64,000 nucleotides of DNA from Conchocele bisecta (lineage: Eukaryota; Mollusca; Bivalvia; Lucinida; Thyasiridae), in assembly GCA_029237695.1 (NCBI GenBank), contig CM055266.1:5776064-5840063 (forward strand), written 5' to 3'. How positions within the stretch are numbered: the first letter of the stretch is position 1; each line of letters begins with the position of its first letter. Made by a program: the position numbers and the translations under genes. The notes below the pieces were generated by a model. That model was not told where the DNA came from. It ran no database searches and saw nothing but the letters and a program-made list of their open reading frames with translations. Positions 8,740 to 19,035 of this stretch are shown here, piece after piece.

Positions 8740-9655
8740 TTTGAGCTTCATGAACCCCCTGCTGTGTGATGCCACACCCTAACTTCGTGCCCCCCTCCCA
8801 CCCCTGTTAGGTGATCCCAATTCAATTGTCATGCGTCCTAGCTGTTGTGTGCCCCCCCCCCCACCCCATTCAGCTATGTGTCATGATTCCAACCCAGCTT
8901 CGTGACAGGCTGTGCGACTCCCCACCCCTGCCGTGTGCCCACCTGCTGTGTAATTCCCCACCAGCTGTGTGAATCCCCACCCAACATTAGTCTCCACCAG
9001 CTTCCTGACCCCCGCTGTGTGACTCCCCCACCCAGCATTATTTCACACCCCCAGTTTCGTGATCCCCGCTGTATGACTCCCCCAACCAGCATTAGTCCCA
9101 ACCCCAGCTTCGTGATTCCCGCTGTGTGACTCCCCCACCCAACATTAGTCCCAACCCCACCCCAGCTTCGTGATTCCCGCGCTGTGTGACTTCCCCACCA
9201 GCATTATTTCCCACCCCCAGCTTCGTGATCCCCGCTGTGTGACTCCCCGCCCAGCATTTTATTCCCACCCCCAGCTTCGTGATCCCCGCTGTGTGACTCC
9301 CCCGCCCAGCATTATTCCCACCCCCAGCTTCGTGATCCCCGCTGTGTGACTACCCCCACCCAGCATTATTTCCACCCCAGCTTCGTCATCCCCGCTGTGT
9401 GACTCCCCCACCCAGCATTATTTCCCACCCCAGCTTCGTGATCCCCGCTGTGTGACTCCCTAACCCAGCTTATTTCCCACCCCCAGCTTCGTGATCCCCG
9501 CTGTGTGACTCCCCCACCAGATTATTTCCCACCCCAGCTTCGTGACTACCGCTGTGTGACTCCCCCACCCAGCATTATTCCCACCCCCAGCTTCGTGATC
9601 CCCGCTGTGTGACTCCCTCACCCAGCATTATTTCCCAACCCCAGCTTCGTGATTC
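8740..9655. repeat. ~54-bp minisatellite, C-rich
   Basis: Unit of about 54 bp containing GCTGTGTGACTCCCCCACCC, then AGCATTATTTCCCACCCC and AGCTTCGTGATCCCC. About twelve good copies lie between 8990 and 9650, with degenerate, longer-spaced copies from 8740. One strand is strongly C-rich. Confidence 0.85.
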
Positions 9656-10159
9656 TCCACCGTGACTTGGGTTTGCGTTAGTGTGATTTTCCGCTAGATT
9701 TTAGCATAAATCTAGTCCGTGTTTACATGTGCTAATATCCTTTCTTGAGTCTGCTTACTCCCACAGTCGCCTGCTGTGCTTTTGTATCTTGCCATGTGTA
9801 CATCTCATATTAGTCATTATCTGTCCATAATCAGATCACCCTCATCGTTGTTATCATAGTTTGTCACCACTCTTTAATTGTACACGTTGAGTAATACTGC
9901 ATGTTAGAACTATTATCAAAATATCAGATGTTACTAAAATCTCGTCACTGTCGTCTTTTCATTGCCAAGTAGATATAGTCGTTAAATTTCCATACCCCGA
10001 TTCACGAGGCCCCGCTACCAACCCCCTGCGTGAACAGGAAATATTATGGTTTATACCGTATTGCTGAAGACGGATACGACATAGGGACGTTACAATAGTA
10101 CGAGATGTGATTGGCTGTTTGAGGCACACCTCCAATGCCGGTGTAGATTTCATCTACAA
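9656..10159. other. Host interval, nothing recognised
   Basis: Unique-looking AT-rich DNA. The minus-strand open frames crossing it lack domain features. Confidence 0.3.
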
Positions 10160-11670
10160 TGATCACAGTATAGGTTTGAAGACGCCAAATAGTTTTACTA
10201 TATACTTTAACAGAAATCCCATCCAATAAGGTCAGTCTCCCCAACATTTTTTTTTTCGCCGCGGAAACTCTGTTTACATCACATGACCAACACCCAGACA
10301 TGTTCCTCAAGTGAAACTGGGTAGTAGTGGATCAAGATTTGCAAGCAAACAGTGTCAGTGACCTCAAAATATCAGCACGATTTTGTTCATACCGGACTAC
10401 TTTAACCTCTTGACTATTTCGCACCATTTATTATTCTCAAACCTATGGTAACTAAGTTGCATATGTATGTATGGTGTTTGATTTACTAATGTGTTTCATA
10501 CATACATGTATCCTCATTATTAAATTACGTATGTACGTAATTGAAAACAATCACATTTATTGTCAGTTACACATATGGTAACTTACACAGGTTGACTGTC
10601 AAACAGGCCCGTTACAGATGCAAACCAATAACCGTCCGGGATCAGACTAAGGTGGGCCACCACTTTTGATTTTCCCTAAAAAACTAAACCGTTACCACAC
10701 ATTTTGCTATTCTCTGCTACTTTAATTTTTCTTATGGATGTTGTGGGACCTAATTTCCAATAACCTGCGCCCATTCTGCTCTGAATCGTGAGTAATTAAA
10801 ATATAGACTTAATTATTGTTGAAGCTGGGGTCCCATCTAGTAGGTACAATCCTTTCTTTATGGAACTTAAATAAGTGTATAATTGCAACTAGTCCACCAC
10901 TTTTAAAAATTACGAGTGCCAGCTACAGAGATATAATTATTTAGTCATAGTTAATGTACTCATAGCTCGGTGGTATCAATCTAGTTCCATATGCAAATGA
11001 TGAAGTATTTTTTAATTTATTTTTATCAACTAAATTCTGAATAAATATCTTTATCGACATATCATAAAGTATGATATTGCACATCAAAAAATAAATAAAT
11101 GGAATAAATAGTTGCTTCCGTTATCATTTTAAGGAAACCCGGTTATCACCCTTGATATCAAACTGGCATTTCGCGTTTGATATAAAAAGTATAATAATGT
11201 CGATTAGTACGTCTGGTAATGGTAAATCAATGTTCATTTTGCCAGAAAAATGTCAGATTGAAAGAATAAAGAAAAACATGTCTCCCTATATTATAACCTG
11301 GCATGTATCACTCTAGGTTTAATGTTAGAGAAATTGAATATGCAAAAGTAGTCCGGTATAAAAAATAGTCCGGGTGTTTTAAGGTCACAGACACAGTTTG
11401 CTTGCAAATCTTGATACATTACTACCCAGTTTGACTTGAGGAAGATGTTGGTGTGTGTTACCAGTTTTCAGCATATTTGAATCATTTAAAAGAAAACACT
11501 GAGCATGTTGGTCACGTTAAGTAAACAGAGTTTCCGTGGCCAAATAATGTAAACAATATTGGAGGACATGATGAGGTTGGTCCCACAACATACATACGAA
11601 TAGTGAAAGTAGGAAAGACTGGCTGGGATTCAGTTATATTATACAGTAAAACTATTTGGTGTATTTTAAC
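10160..11670. repeat. Foldback element with ~240-320-bp arms, nested repeat inside
   Basis: The left arm (about 10160-10400) is inverted in the right arm (about 11345-11670). Shared blocks are AGTAGTCCGGTAT, TTTGCTTGCAAATCTTGAT, ACTACCCAGTTT, GTAAACAGAGTTTCCG and AGTAAAACTATTTGG. The right arm has extra insertions. Between the arms, 10835-11290 is a copy of the interspersed family whose TTAA-flanked member lies at 36083-36576. No transposase frame is seen, so it is non-autonomous. Confidence 0.65.
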
Positions 11671-11699
11671 CCAAACATGGCGCAACAGAAAAGGCGGCA

Positions 11700-12239
11700 T
11701 CAATCTATATCAACACCGTAGGGGACATGGAACCAATTTAGAGAGCAACGCATTGTAGGACGGGTACCAGCATAGTACATCATTTTAGGGAGAACTATTT
11801 TAAGTTTTAGCAGCGCACCTGGCGTTATAATGGTCATGAAGGTTGTTCCCAAATTACTGTGGCAATTATTGATATCAAGGGGCGTGGCTTAACGAGGTAA
11901 CAAAACGCATGGCAAAACAGCGATGCAATAATCAATAATGGAACTCCGGATGTCACTAAAAATGAATAATCAAGCCACTTAGAATGTAATCAACACAAAC
12001 GCATTGAAACAGTGCGAATGAATAAAGCATCAAGCCAAATGCACATGCAATTTAGACTACAACCAAGAAGATTTCAAATGTCATAAACACGAATGACGAA
12101 TAAAATAACATGAAAGTAAGTTGTAATGGCACCAGTCAGCAAGCATCAAGCCACATAGAATTGCAATAAGACGGATAGAACTTAGAATGTCATCAGCAAA
12201 CAAGCATCAAGCCTAATAGAATTATGTGTATAGTAGAAT
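11700..12239. repeat. Dispersed aagcatcaagcc motif cluster
   Basis: AAGCATCAAGCC followed by A/T-rich ACAT..GAAT appears at least three times between 12020 and 12215, with irregular spacing of about 65-115 bp. No gene is recognised. Confidence 0.5.
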
Positions 12240-12889
12240 ATTACCTTCCATACATATGGACGATACTATTGTTCGGATATCTGCTTTCGAGATCGATCAG
12301 CGATATAAATACATTAAAACATATGGAATGCCAAATATACATAAACTCAAATAATTAGTGCTAGAATAGCTATAATGTACGGAGCCCCGCACGGTCCCTA
12401 TGAATGATCGGCCTTCATCAGAATGGTCACATGTGGTCTTTTGTTTGGTTTCACAACACATTCTACGGAGAGGAAACAATAGTGTATTGTTCATTTTACA
12501 CGGTAGTATTGGTATGAAAAGTTCACGGGGCGGTACAACGTTACATTTAACTAGAAATGGATGCTTCTCGACAAGCGCATGTAGTTCTAAAAAAGGGTGT
12601 TTGAGTTATGCTCCGGAGACAAAATCAGGGCGCGGAAAAACAAAGGGAGATAACTAAAAAATTAGCGATGCAAGAGTTGTCATTCTTGCGTGACACACCT
12701 TTAGGGTCGTGGTCTATGCATGTGTGAAGTTTCATGAAAAAATTCCAAAGGGTGTTCATTCTTGCGAGCGACACTCCTTTTGGTCGTGGTCTATGCATGT
12801 GTGAGGTTTAAGGCAAATATTCCAAAGGGTGTTCAAGTTATGCTCCGGACACGAAATCAGTGAATGAAACAACAAAGGGAGATAAGTAA

Positions 12890-13450
12890 ACAAGAATTCC
12901 GCGGAATCAAATGCCTCGCCTTGTTCCGCCTTGACCTCGAGCCTGGGCCCGAAAGCAATTGTCACTGGCCCGAACATATTATACAATTATTGACTAGTGA
13001 GCCATAGAATAGCATATTATATTCTATGGCTCACTAGTCAATAATTGTTTTATTATATGATAATAGTATGTATATAGCACTTACGACCTTATGCTACTAG
13101 ACAAAAATTTAATAAGAATTTGAACAAAAAAATGGAAAAAGAAATGGAAAAAAAAGTTTAAAAATTGAAAATAACAAGAATTACGCGGAATCAAATGTCT
13201 CGCCTTGTCCCGCCTTGACCACGAGCCTGGGCATGAAAGCAATTTTCACTTGCCCGAACATATTATACAATTATTGACTAGTGAGACATAGCATATCAGA
13301 TTATATTCTATGGCTCTCTAGTCAATAATTATTTTACTATATGATAATAGTCCGTCTATAGCACTTACGACCTTATGCTACTAGGCAAAAATTGAAAAAG
13401 AATTTAAAAAAAAATGGAAAAAAAAGATTAAAAAAAAAAAGTTTAAAAAT
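12890..13450. repeat. Two tandem units with long hairpins
   Basis: Two ~285-bp units, each starting near AAGAATT(C/A)CGCGGAATCAAATG. The first contains a ~29-bp-arm hairpin around 12982-13048 (CAATTATTGACTAGTGAGCC / inverse). The second has the same hairpin at 13266-13333, with mismatches. Poly-A-rich tracts separate the units. Confidence 0.8.
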
Positions 13451-13779
13451 TAAAAAGAAAAAATGCTCGCTACTGGAGCCCACATTTTTTTAATAGTCCT
13501 ATATTTATCTAGATATCATATCTGCACATGTCCACATATTGCCACAATATTGTCAACACAGTTTACGGAAATAAAATAATTTACCTGTATAAATTACCTG
13601 TAATAGTTAGTGGTCAGATAGTGGTCAGTCTGGACATTTGCACATGCTAGCACATGCACAGGTGAATGGTTCTTCAAGTAACTATTGTTCAACTGGAGAA
13701 GGCTATTGTTCTCTCTACATGTAAGGTGTACAGAGCACACGAGAAAACGGGTCTTCGTGCATTAATGTCCAGTGTGTAG

Positions 13780-14565
13780 AGTGCGCGAAACAAAAAAGGG
13801 AGATAACTCAAAAAGTAGCTATGCAACAGTTGTCATTCTTGTGCGCGACACACCTTCGCGTCGTGGTCTATGCATGTGTGAAGTTTCATGAAAATATTCC
13901 AAAGGGTGGTCGAGTTATGCTCCGGACAGGAAATCAGTGCGTGAAAAAAAAAAAGGGAGATAACAAAAACATTAGCTATGCAAGAGTTGTCATTCATATG
14001 CGCGACACACCTTCGGGTTGTGGTGTATGTATGTGCGAAGTTTCATGAAAATATTCCAAAGAGTGTTCGAGTTATGCTATGTCCAGTTTGTAGAGTGCGC
14101 AAAACAAAAAAGGGAGATAACTCAAAAAGTAGCTATGCAACAGTTGTCATTCTTGTGCGCGACACACCTTCGGTTCGTGGTCTATGCACGTGTGAAGTTT
14201 CATGAAAATATTCCAAAGGGTGGTCGAGTTATGCTCCGGACAGGAAATCAGTGCGTGAAAACAAAAAAGGGAGATAATTAAAAAATTAGCTATGCAAGAG
14301 TTGTCATTCTTGTGCAAGACACACCTTCGGGTCGTGGTCTATGCATGTGTGAAGTTTCATGAAAATATTCCACCAAAGGGTGGTCGAGTTATGCTCAATC
14401 AGTGCGCGAAACAAAAAACGCAGATAACTAAAAAATTAGCTATGCAAGAGTTGTCATTCATGTGCGCGACACACCTTCGGGTTGTGGTCTATGCATGTGT
14501 GAAGTTTCATGAAAATATTCCAAAGGGTGTTCGAGTTATGCTCCGGACAAGAAGTGTCTGCGGCG
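13780..14565 (+). repeat. ~155-bp tandem array, five units
   Basis: Each unit has AAAGGGAGATAACTAAAAA, GCTATGCAAGAGTTGTCATT, TGTGCGCGACACACCTTCGG, TGAAGTTTCATGAAAATATT and TCGAGTTATGCTCCGGACA. The array creates chance reading frames (QELSFLCATHLRVVVYA...) that are not genes. Confidence 0.85.
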
Positions 14566-15346
14566 GACGCGGACGCGGCAAGGTGTCAAATCCATAGTAT
14601 CCCCCGACTTTCGTCCGGGGGATACAATTAGCCCCTCATACGTATTAAGATCACTGAACTGTGATGTAATGAATGTAGAATGACGAATATGAACGTTGCC
14701 TGTTTTGTTTATTAATGGAATCAAAGACGTGATGTCGTAGTACAAGTCTATGATTTAGGACCTAAATTTTGTCTCATCGGTATCACTCAAAGGGACAAAA
14801 CGGGATATATATATTTGAACTGATGTACATCTCTAGTTGATATTTCTGCATGATACTAGGTTGATAGTGGTAGCTTAACCTTGAAATGTTGACCCTGAAC
14901 ACCCCATCTATTAAGCATAAAAGGTATAAGAAATTTCAACAAGTTTATTTTAATTATCAGACTACGACTCGAAATATAACAACACTTGAAAACTTTCATC
15001 ATCATTATGATCATTGATGATAGACATAATTTGAGACATTTTCTAGCAAAATAAACATTCATTCACCATAACCCCACGTATTGATTGGCATTATTATCAT
15101 ATTATATTGGACGTATCTTTCCACACTGATATCAGGGGCGATAACCTTGTTTCCTTAAGGTCCACAACCACCAAATATTTGTCCTATATAATGGCCACAC
15201 ATTTTGTTATTCTCTGCTACTATCATGTTTCGTATGGATGTTGTGACACCTATTTTCCCATAACATGCATCCATTCTGCTCTGGATATTGACTAATTCAA
15301 ATATAGGTTTAATTATTGTTAAGAAAGATAAATTCGATGTCATGTA

Positions 15347-15600
15347 GTAGTATAAAGAGAGTCGAAATAATACCACCTTAGGTGTTATAATATTCAGCTC
15401 TTTATACTACCCCCACCACCCCCGAAAAATTCAAAAATTGGTTAACGAGAAAATTGTATCCGACAGCAAATTTGTGAATTTTGTAGAAAATAATTAATTT
15501 CATATTAATTATATAATTTTGTAAATTTTCTTAAAATTATTAATTTCAATGTGCCGCGCGTGATAGTTTATATTTCAACACCCCATTTTCCTCCTCCAAT
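15347..15600 (-). repeat. Left terminal repeat of element B
   Basis: This is the inverted counterpart of 7531-7796. Its outer part is a palindrome (15347-15411). To the left, 15175-15325 matches a host repeat also present at 10690-10845, so the element begins about 15326-15347. Confidence 0.65.
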
Positions 15601-15846
15601 ATAGCTAATTTATTTCGCAGATCAGCAACTAATTCTAACAGCTCTAGTCTACTCCGCTCACCTTTAGCCACAGGGCAGCGTAGTTGTTTATGTCTACAAA
15701 GAGTTTGGACACTAACGAATTTACAAGGGCATCTGGGGCATTGAAATTGTGGGGCGACACAAGGAAATTTTCTACGTCTCGATAGATGCCTCCGTAGATA
15801 GTCAATCTTTACGCGTAAACGTCTTACAACAAGTCACACACTCCAT
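15546..15846 (-). pseudogene. C2HC-type zinc-finger / coiled-coil gene of element B (one frameshift)
   Basis: Starts at the ATG 15846 (MECVTCCKTFTRK), reading toward the element end and stopping at 15546; 301 bases is 100 codons plus one base. A one-base insertion near 15808 (cgtaaagattgac) shifts the frame inside the first finger. The reading is C-x2-C, then YLRRHLSRRR, a second finger C-x2-C-x12-H-x4-C (CPRCPCKFVSVQTLCRHKQLRC region), then a ~30-residue leucine coiled coil (LELLELVADLRNKLAILEEE). A DNA-binding, possibly dimeric, regulator is likely (inference). Its 3' half is part of the terminal repeat and survives in element A at 7531-7608. The finger/coil plan is seen directly; no family name is claimed. 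Confidence 0.6.
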
Positions 15847-15864
15847 TATATATGTATATGTATA

Positions 15865-15906
15865 TGTTCAATTGGATGTGAAAAAAACATGATGTCCAAT
15901 TGAACA
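15865..15906. promoter_or_regulatory. Palindrome between divergent genes of element B
   Basis: TGTTCAATTGGA at 15865-15876 is exactly inverted at 15895-15906 (TCCAATTGAACA), with an 18-base spacer containing an A7 run. It lies between the zinc-finger gene (leftward) and the 125-residue gene (rightward). A half copy (TGTTCAATTGGACGTGAAAA, about 7480) lies in the matching place of element A. It is a candidate operator or bidirectional promoter element. Confidence 0.5.
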
Positions 15907-15938
15907 GATAAATTTCATAGGTTATATATACAGAAAAT

Positions 15939-16316
15939 ATGATAACGCCAGAAACTAGAGCAGAAATAGAAAGTTTGAGAAGAGAAGCCGAATCTCTAGG
16001 GATTACTTATAGTAAACGGTTGAGAGTTAGGGGGTTGACAAAGCTGATAAACTCCACAAAAAATGAGGCGTTTATGAAGCGGTTTACCCGCGCCCACAAA
16101 CGAGGAGCCTTTAAAGACCTCTCACTAACAGAGGAAGTTGGTAACATAATTCAAAAAGAAAGTATTGCGGGGTTAAGGGCTAGTGTAATAAAACCATCAA
16201 GCACCAATAATTTGTCCCAAATTAGACACACAGGTCACCCAATACCAAATAATAAGAAAAGATCTATAGGTCGCGCGATAGTGGAAAAAGGTGAAGAAAT
16301 TTTTGAGGGCTCATGA
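15939..16316 (+). CDS. 125-aa basic protein with SAP/HeH-like N-terminus (element B)
   Basis: An intact 125-codon frame from ATG 15939. Residues ~5-35 (ETRAEIESLRREAESLGI, then RLRVRGLTKLIN) have the spacing of a SAP/HeH/LEM-type helix-extended-helix module: helix, 'LGI' turn, basic extension, L-x-x-L-I helix. Such modules bind DNA or DNA-binding factors in many mobile elements and phages (established for the fold; inferred here). The remainder is basic (KRFTRAHKRGAF) and low in hydrophobic residues, with no membrane segment. It diverges from the zinc-finger gene across the 15865-15906 palindrome. Element B appears truncated soon after: a 19-codon open frame at 16398-16457 (MSDKLAPYL...) may be the cut start of the next gene, and by 16440 the sequence is a host simple repeat. 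Confidence 0.55.
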   Translation: MITPETRAEIESLRREAESLGITYSKRLRVRGLTKLINSTKNEAFMKRFTRAHKRGAFKDLSLTEEVGNIIQKESIAGLRASVIKPSSTNNLSQIRHTGHPIPNNKKRSIGRAIVEKGEEIFEGS

Positions 16317-16439
16317 TGAAACATTGGAAAAGGTAGAAAATGACGGGTAGTTACATTATCCTTTCGTAAAAACATTGACATTAACGGGTCTGAACGCATG
16401 TCCGATAAACTCGCTCCGTATCTAACAACCAATTTTTAT

Positions 16440-16715
16440 TTGCTTTTATTCAGATGAATAGCATAATTTTATGTAACATGAATTTCATATGAAAATTTCA
16501 TGTGCAATTCATACGAAAACTTTTCATATGAATTGCATATGTAACATATGAAGTTCATATGAACATCATATGAATTTAATATCGGGTCTTTTCATATGAA
16601 TTTAATATCGGGTCTTTTCATATGAATTTCATATGCAATTCATATATTTTAATATGTTTTACATATGAATATCATATGAATTTGTTTTATATGAATTGCA
16701 TATGTGCCACATTTT
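16440..16715. repeat. catatgaa simple-sequence block
   Basis: CATATGAA/TTCATATG recurs about fifteen times, forming many overlapping short palindromes. It includes a 34-bp direct repeat around ATCGGGTCTTTTCATATGAA (16575-16625). Confidence 0.85.
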
Positions 16716-16749
16716 GCTGTGTATGTGACTGACACAGAAGGGAATTCGC

Positions 16750-17155
16750 ACGGAGCCCCGCAGGGGACGTATAATTTTGTTTTTTATTAATTCGTTCCCA
16801 CGAAATAACAATTCGTTCCCTCAATGTAACATTTCGTTCCCACGAATTAACAATTCGTTCCCACAAAATAACAATTCGGTTCGTCAATTTAGTAATTCAT
16901 TCCCACGAAATAACAATTCGTTCCCACGGGAACAAATTGTTAATTCGTGGGAACGAATTGTTATATCATGGGTTCGAGGGAACGAATTGTTAAACTGAGG
17001 GAACATATTGTCATTTCGTGGGAACGAATTCTTAATTCGAGAGGGAAACGAATTGCTAATTCGAGGGAACGAATTGTTAAATTGAGGGAACGAATTGTTA
17101 TTTCATGGGAACGAATTGATAAAAATAAATCCATGTCCCCTGCGGGGCTCCGTAA
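16750..17155. mobile_element. Foldback element 1 made of ~20-bp units
   Basis: Ends are GGAGCCCCGCAGGGGAC (16754) and its inverse GTCCCCTGCGGGGCTCCG (17136-17153). Inside, AACAATTCGTTCCC(A/T)CGAA units run in one orientation to about 16930 and then inverted to about 17120, so the whole element can fold on itself. It produces chance frames rich in NNSFPR or ERIVNS. Confidence 0.85.
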
Positions 17156-17159
17156 ATTC

Positions 17160-17660
17160 GAATGGCTACACAGTTAAATGTATGTACTTTATCATTTTCA
17201 ATAAAATTACGTAATCCGTGGGAATCTACGTTAAGAAAGTTGAAATAAGAATACAAATGTATTACCTGACCAACCGCCGAAGATACGTACACATGCACAC
17301 TTGGTCTGTCCGTGTTGCTTATTGCGTCAAGTGTTTCAGATGTTCGACTTAACATTCAGTTAACAAACTGATAGCATTCCTGGGGAAGAACACGTTCTAA
17401 TCTCAATATGACAAGACCACATGATCCAATAACAAGCAGGTTGTATGGCATGTACACGGACAACTTTAGGTTTGTAAGTATATATTATTATTGCCTTATC
17501 TGTATATTTCTATGTACGCTGTCCATGTAGACACTGCTAAAACGTATTATGTAATTCATACTAAATGTACACTGTTCACATTTAATGAATAAGTGTGCAC
17601 TGCGTAGTAAACCTGCAAGCTGACACCCCTTGTAAACTACCTGACTTCGGTCATACCACA
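17160..17660. other. Host interval, nothing recognised
   Basis: AT-rich sequence without a gene or repeat that I can support. Confidence 0.3.
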
Positions 17661-17783
17661 TACGCACAATACTATTGTTCGGATATCTGTTCTCGAGATC
17701 GATCGGCGATATAAATACATTAAAATATATAGAATGCCAAATATACATAAACTCAAATAATTAGTGCTGTAATAGTTATGATG

Positions 17784-18243
17784 TACGGAGTCCGCAGGGG
17801 ACGTAGAATTCTGTTTTTTATTAATTCGTTCCCACGAAATAACAATTAGTTCCCTCAATTTAACAATTTGTTACCTCGAATTAATAATTCGTTCCTTCAA
17901 TTTAACAAGTCGTTCCCACGAACTAACAATTCGTTCCATGAATTTAACAATTCGTTCCCACGAAATAACAATTAGTTACCACGGGAACGAATTGTTAATT
18001 CATGGGAACGAATTGTTATTTCGTGGGAACGAATTGTATGTTCGAAGAAACGAATTGTTATATCGTGTGAACGAATTGTTAATTCGAGGGAACGAATTGT
18101 GATATCATGGGAACGAATTGTCAATTCTAGGAAACGAATTGTTAATTCGAGGGAACGAATTGTTAAACAAATTGAGGGAACGAATTGTTATTTCGTGGGA
18201 ACGAATTGATAAAAAAATCCATGTCCCCTGTGGGGCTCCGTAA
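17784..18243. mobile_element. Foldback element 2 made of ~20-bp units
   Basis: Same design as 16750-17155: GTACGGAGTCCGCAGGGGAC at the left end, GTCCCCTGTGGGGCTCCGTA at the right, and inverted blocks of ATTCGTTCCC-type units meeting near 17980. Unit number and spacing differ from element 1, suggesting gain and loss of units. Confidence 0.85.
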
Positions 18244-18482
18244 TAATGCTATGTTCTAGCTAGTTTTAAAGAGTTAGAGCTATCTTGAATTGATATAAAG
18301 CTAGCTATAATGCATTTGGAGCTAGCTCCAATTCATTTGAAGATCATTATATAACTTGATTTGAAGAGTTCTATAATTGATTTGAAGCCAGCTCGAATAG
18401 GTTTACAGCTAGCTATAAGTCATTTGAAGAGCTCTCTAATTTATTTGGAGCTAGCTCTAATTAATTTGGAGCTCGCTGCAAT
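18244..18482. repeat. agctagct-rich degenerate tandem block
   Basis: GAGCTAGCTC(T/C)AATT(C/A)ATTTG-like units about 30 bp long repeat seven to eight times with drift. Absent from copy 1 of the segment. Confidence 0.7.
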
Positions 18483-19035
18483 TCACGGTCCCTATGAATG
18501 ATCGGCCTTCATCAGAATGGTCACATGTGGTCTCTTGCTGGGTTTCACAACACATTTTACCGAGAGGAAACAATAGTTTATTGTTCATTTTACACGGTAG
18601 TATTGGTATGAAAAGTCCACGGGGCGGTACAACTTTACATTTAATTAGCCCCTCATACGTATTAAGATCACTGAACTGTGATGTAATGATTGTAGGATGG
18701 CGAATAGGAACGTTGTCTGTTTTGTTTATGAATGGGTACAAATACGTGACATCATAGTACCACCATCCATTAACATGATTAAGCATGAAATGTATATGAA
18801 AGTTCAACAAGTTTATTTTAATTATCAGATTACGACTCGAAATATAACAACACTTAAAACTGTTCATCATAATCATGATCACTGATGATAGACATCATCT
18901 GAGACATTTTCTGGCAAACAAAACATCATTCACCATAACCCCACGTATTGATTGGCATTATTATATGTATATCAGACGTACCTTTCCAAACTGATATCAG
19001 GGGCGATAACCGTGTTTCCTTAATATGTTAACGGA

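Larger units (their letters stand above)
12553..14629. mobile_element. HINE/pearl-like insertion with tandem core
   Basis: Its limits are set by comparison with the uninterrupted copy (acattta|attagcccc at 18640-18650). The insertion holds degenerate ~155-bp units (12610-12860), two hairpin-bearing units (12890-13450) and five regular ~155-bp units (13790-14560). It ends in an 11-bp GC-rich hairpin, GTATCCCCCG-n-CGGGGGATAC (14597-14625). A satellite-like core with a terminal hairpin is the plan of bivalve 'pearl' elements, now grouped with Helentron-derived HINEs (established family); assignment here is by plan only. No Rep/helicase frame. Confidence 0.6.
12240..15330. repeat. Copy 1 of a duplicated segment, interrupted by insertions
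   Basis: 12245-12380 matches 17665-17795 (ATTGTTCGGATATCTG ... AATAATTAGTGCT). 12388-12552 matches 18483-18645, and 14630-15150 matches 18646-19030. This copy has only a stub of the foldback element (GTACGGAGCCCCGCA at 12376) and carries a ~2.08-kb insertion at 12553-14629 that the other copy lacks. Confidence 0.75.
17660..19035. repeat. Copy 2 of the duplicated segment
   Basis: Flank 17665-17795, a complete foldback element, an agcta block, then 18483-19030 contiguous. The last part is the same sequence that in copy 1 is split by the 12553-14629 insertion. It retains the pre-insertion site. Confidence 0.75.

Noticed and set aside
8874..9129. Gly/Trp-rich and Pro/Cys-rich frames
   Set aside because: They follow the 54-bp minisatellite and have no non-repeat sequence.
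9959..10310. 64- and 88-codon minus-strand frames
   Set aside because: They overlap the foldback arm; the other arm at 11345-11670 does not keep the frames.
13821..14597. Overlapping 75-101-codon frames (QELSFLCATHLRVVVYACVKFHENIP...) resembling a repeated protein
   Set aside because: They are translations of the ~155-bp tandem DNA unit; several frames are equally open and every frame is as repetitive as the DNA.
16687..18200. Asn/Ser/Phe-rich or ERIV-rich repeat proteins
   Set aside because: By-products of the ~20-bp units in the foldback elements; both strands give similar pseudo-proteins.
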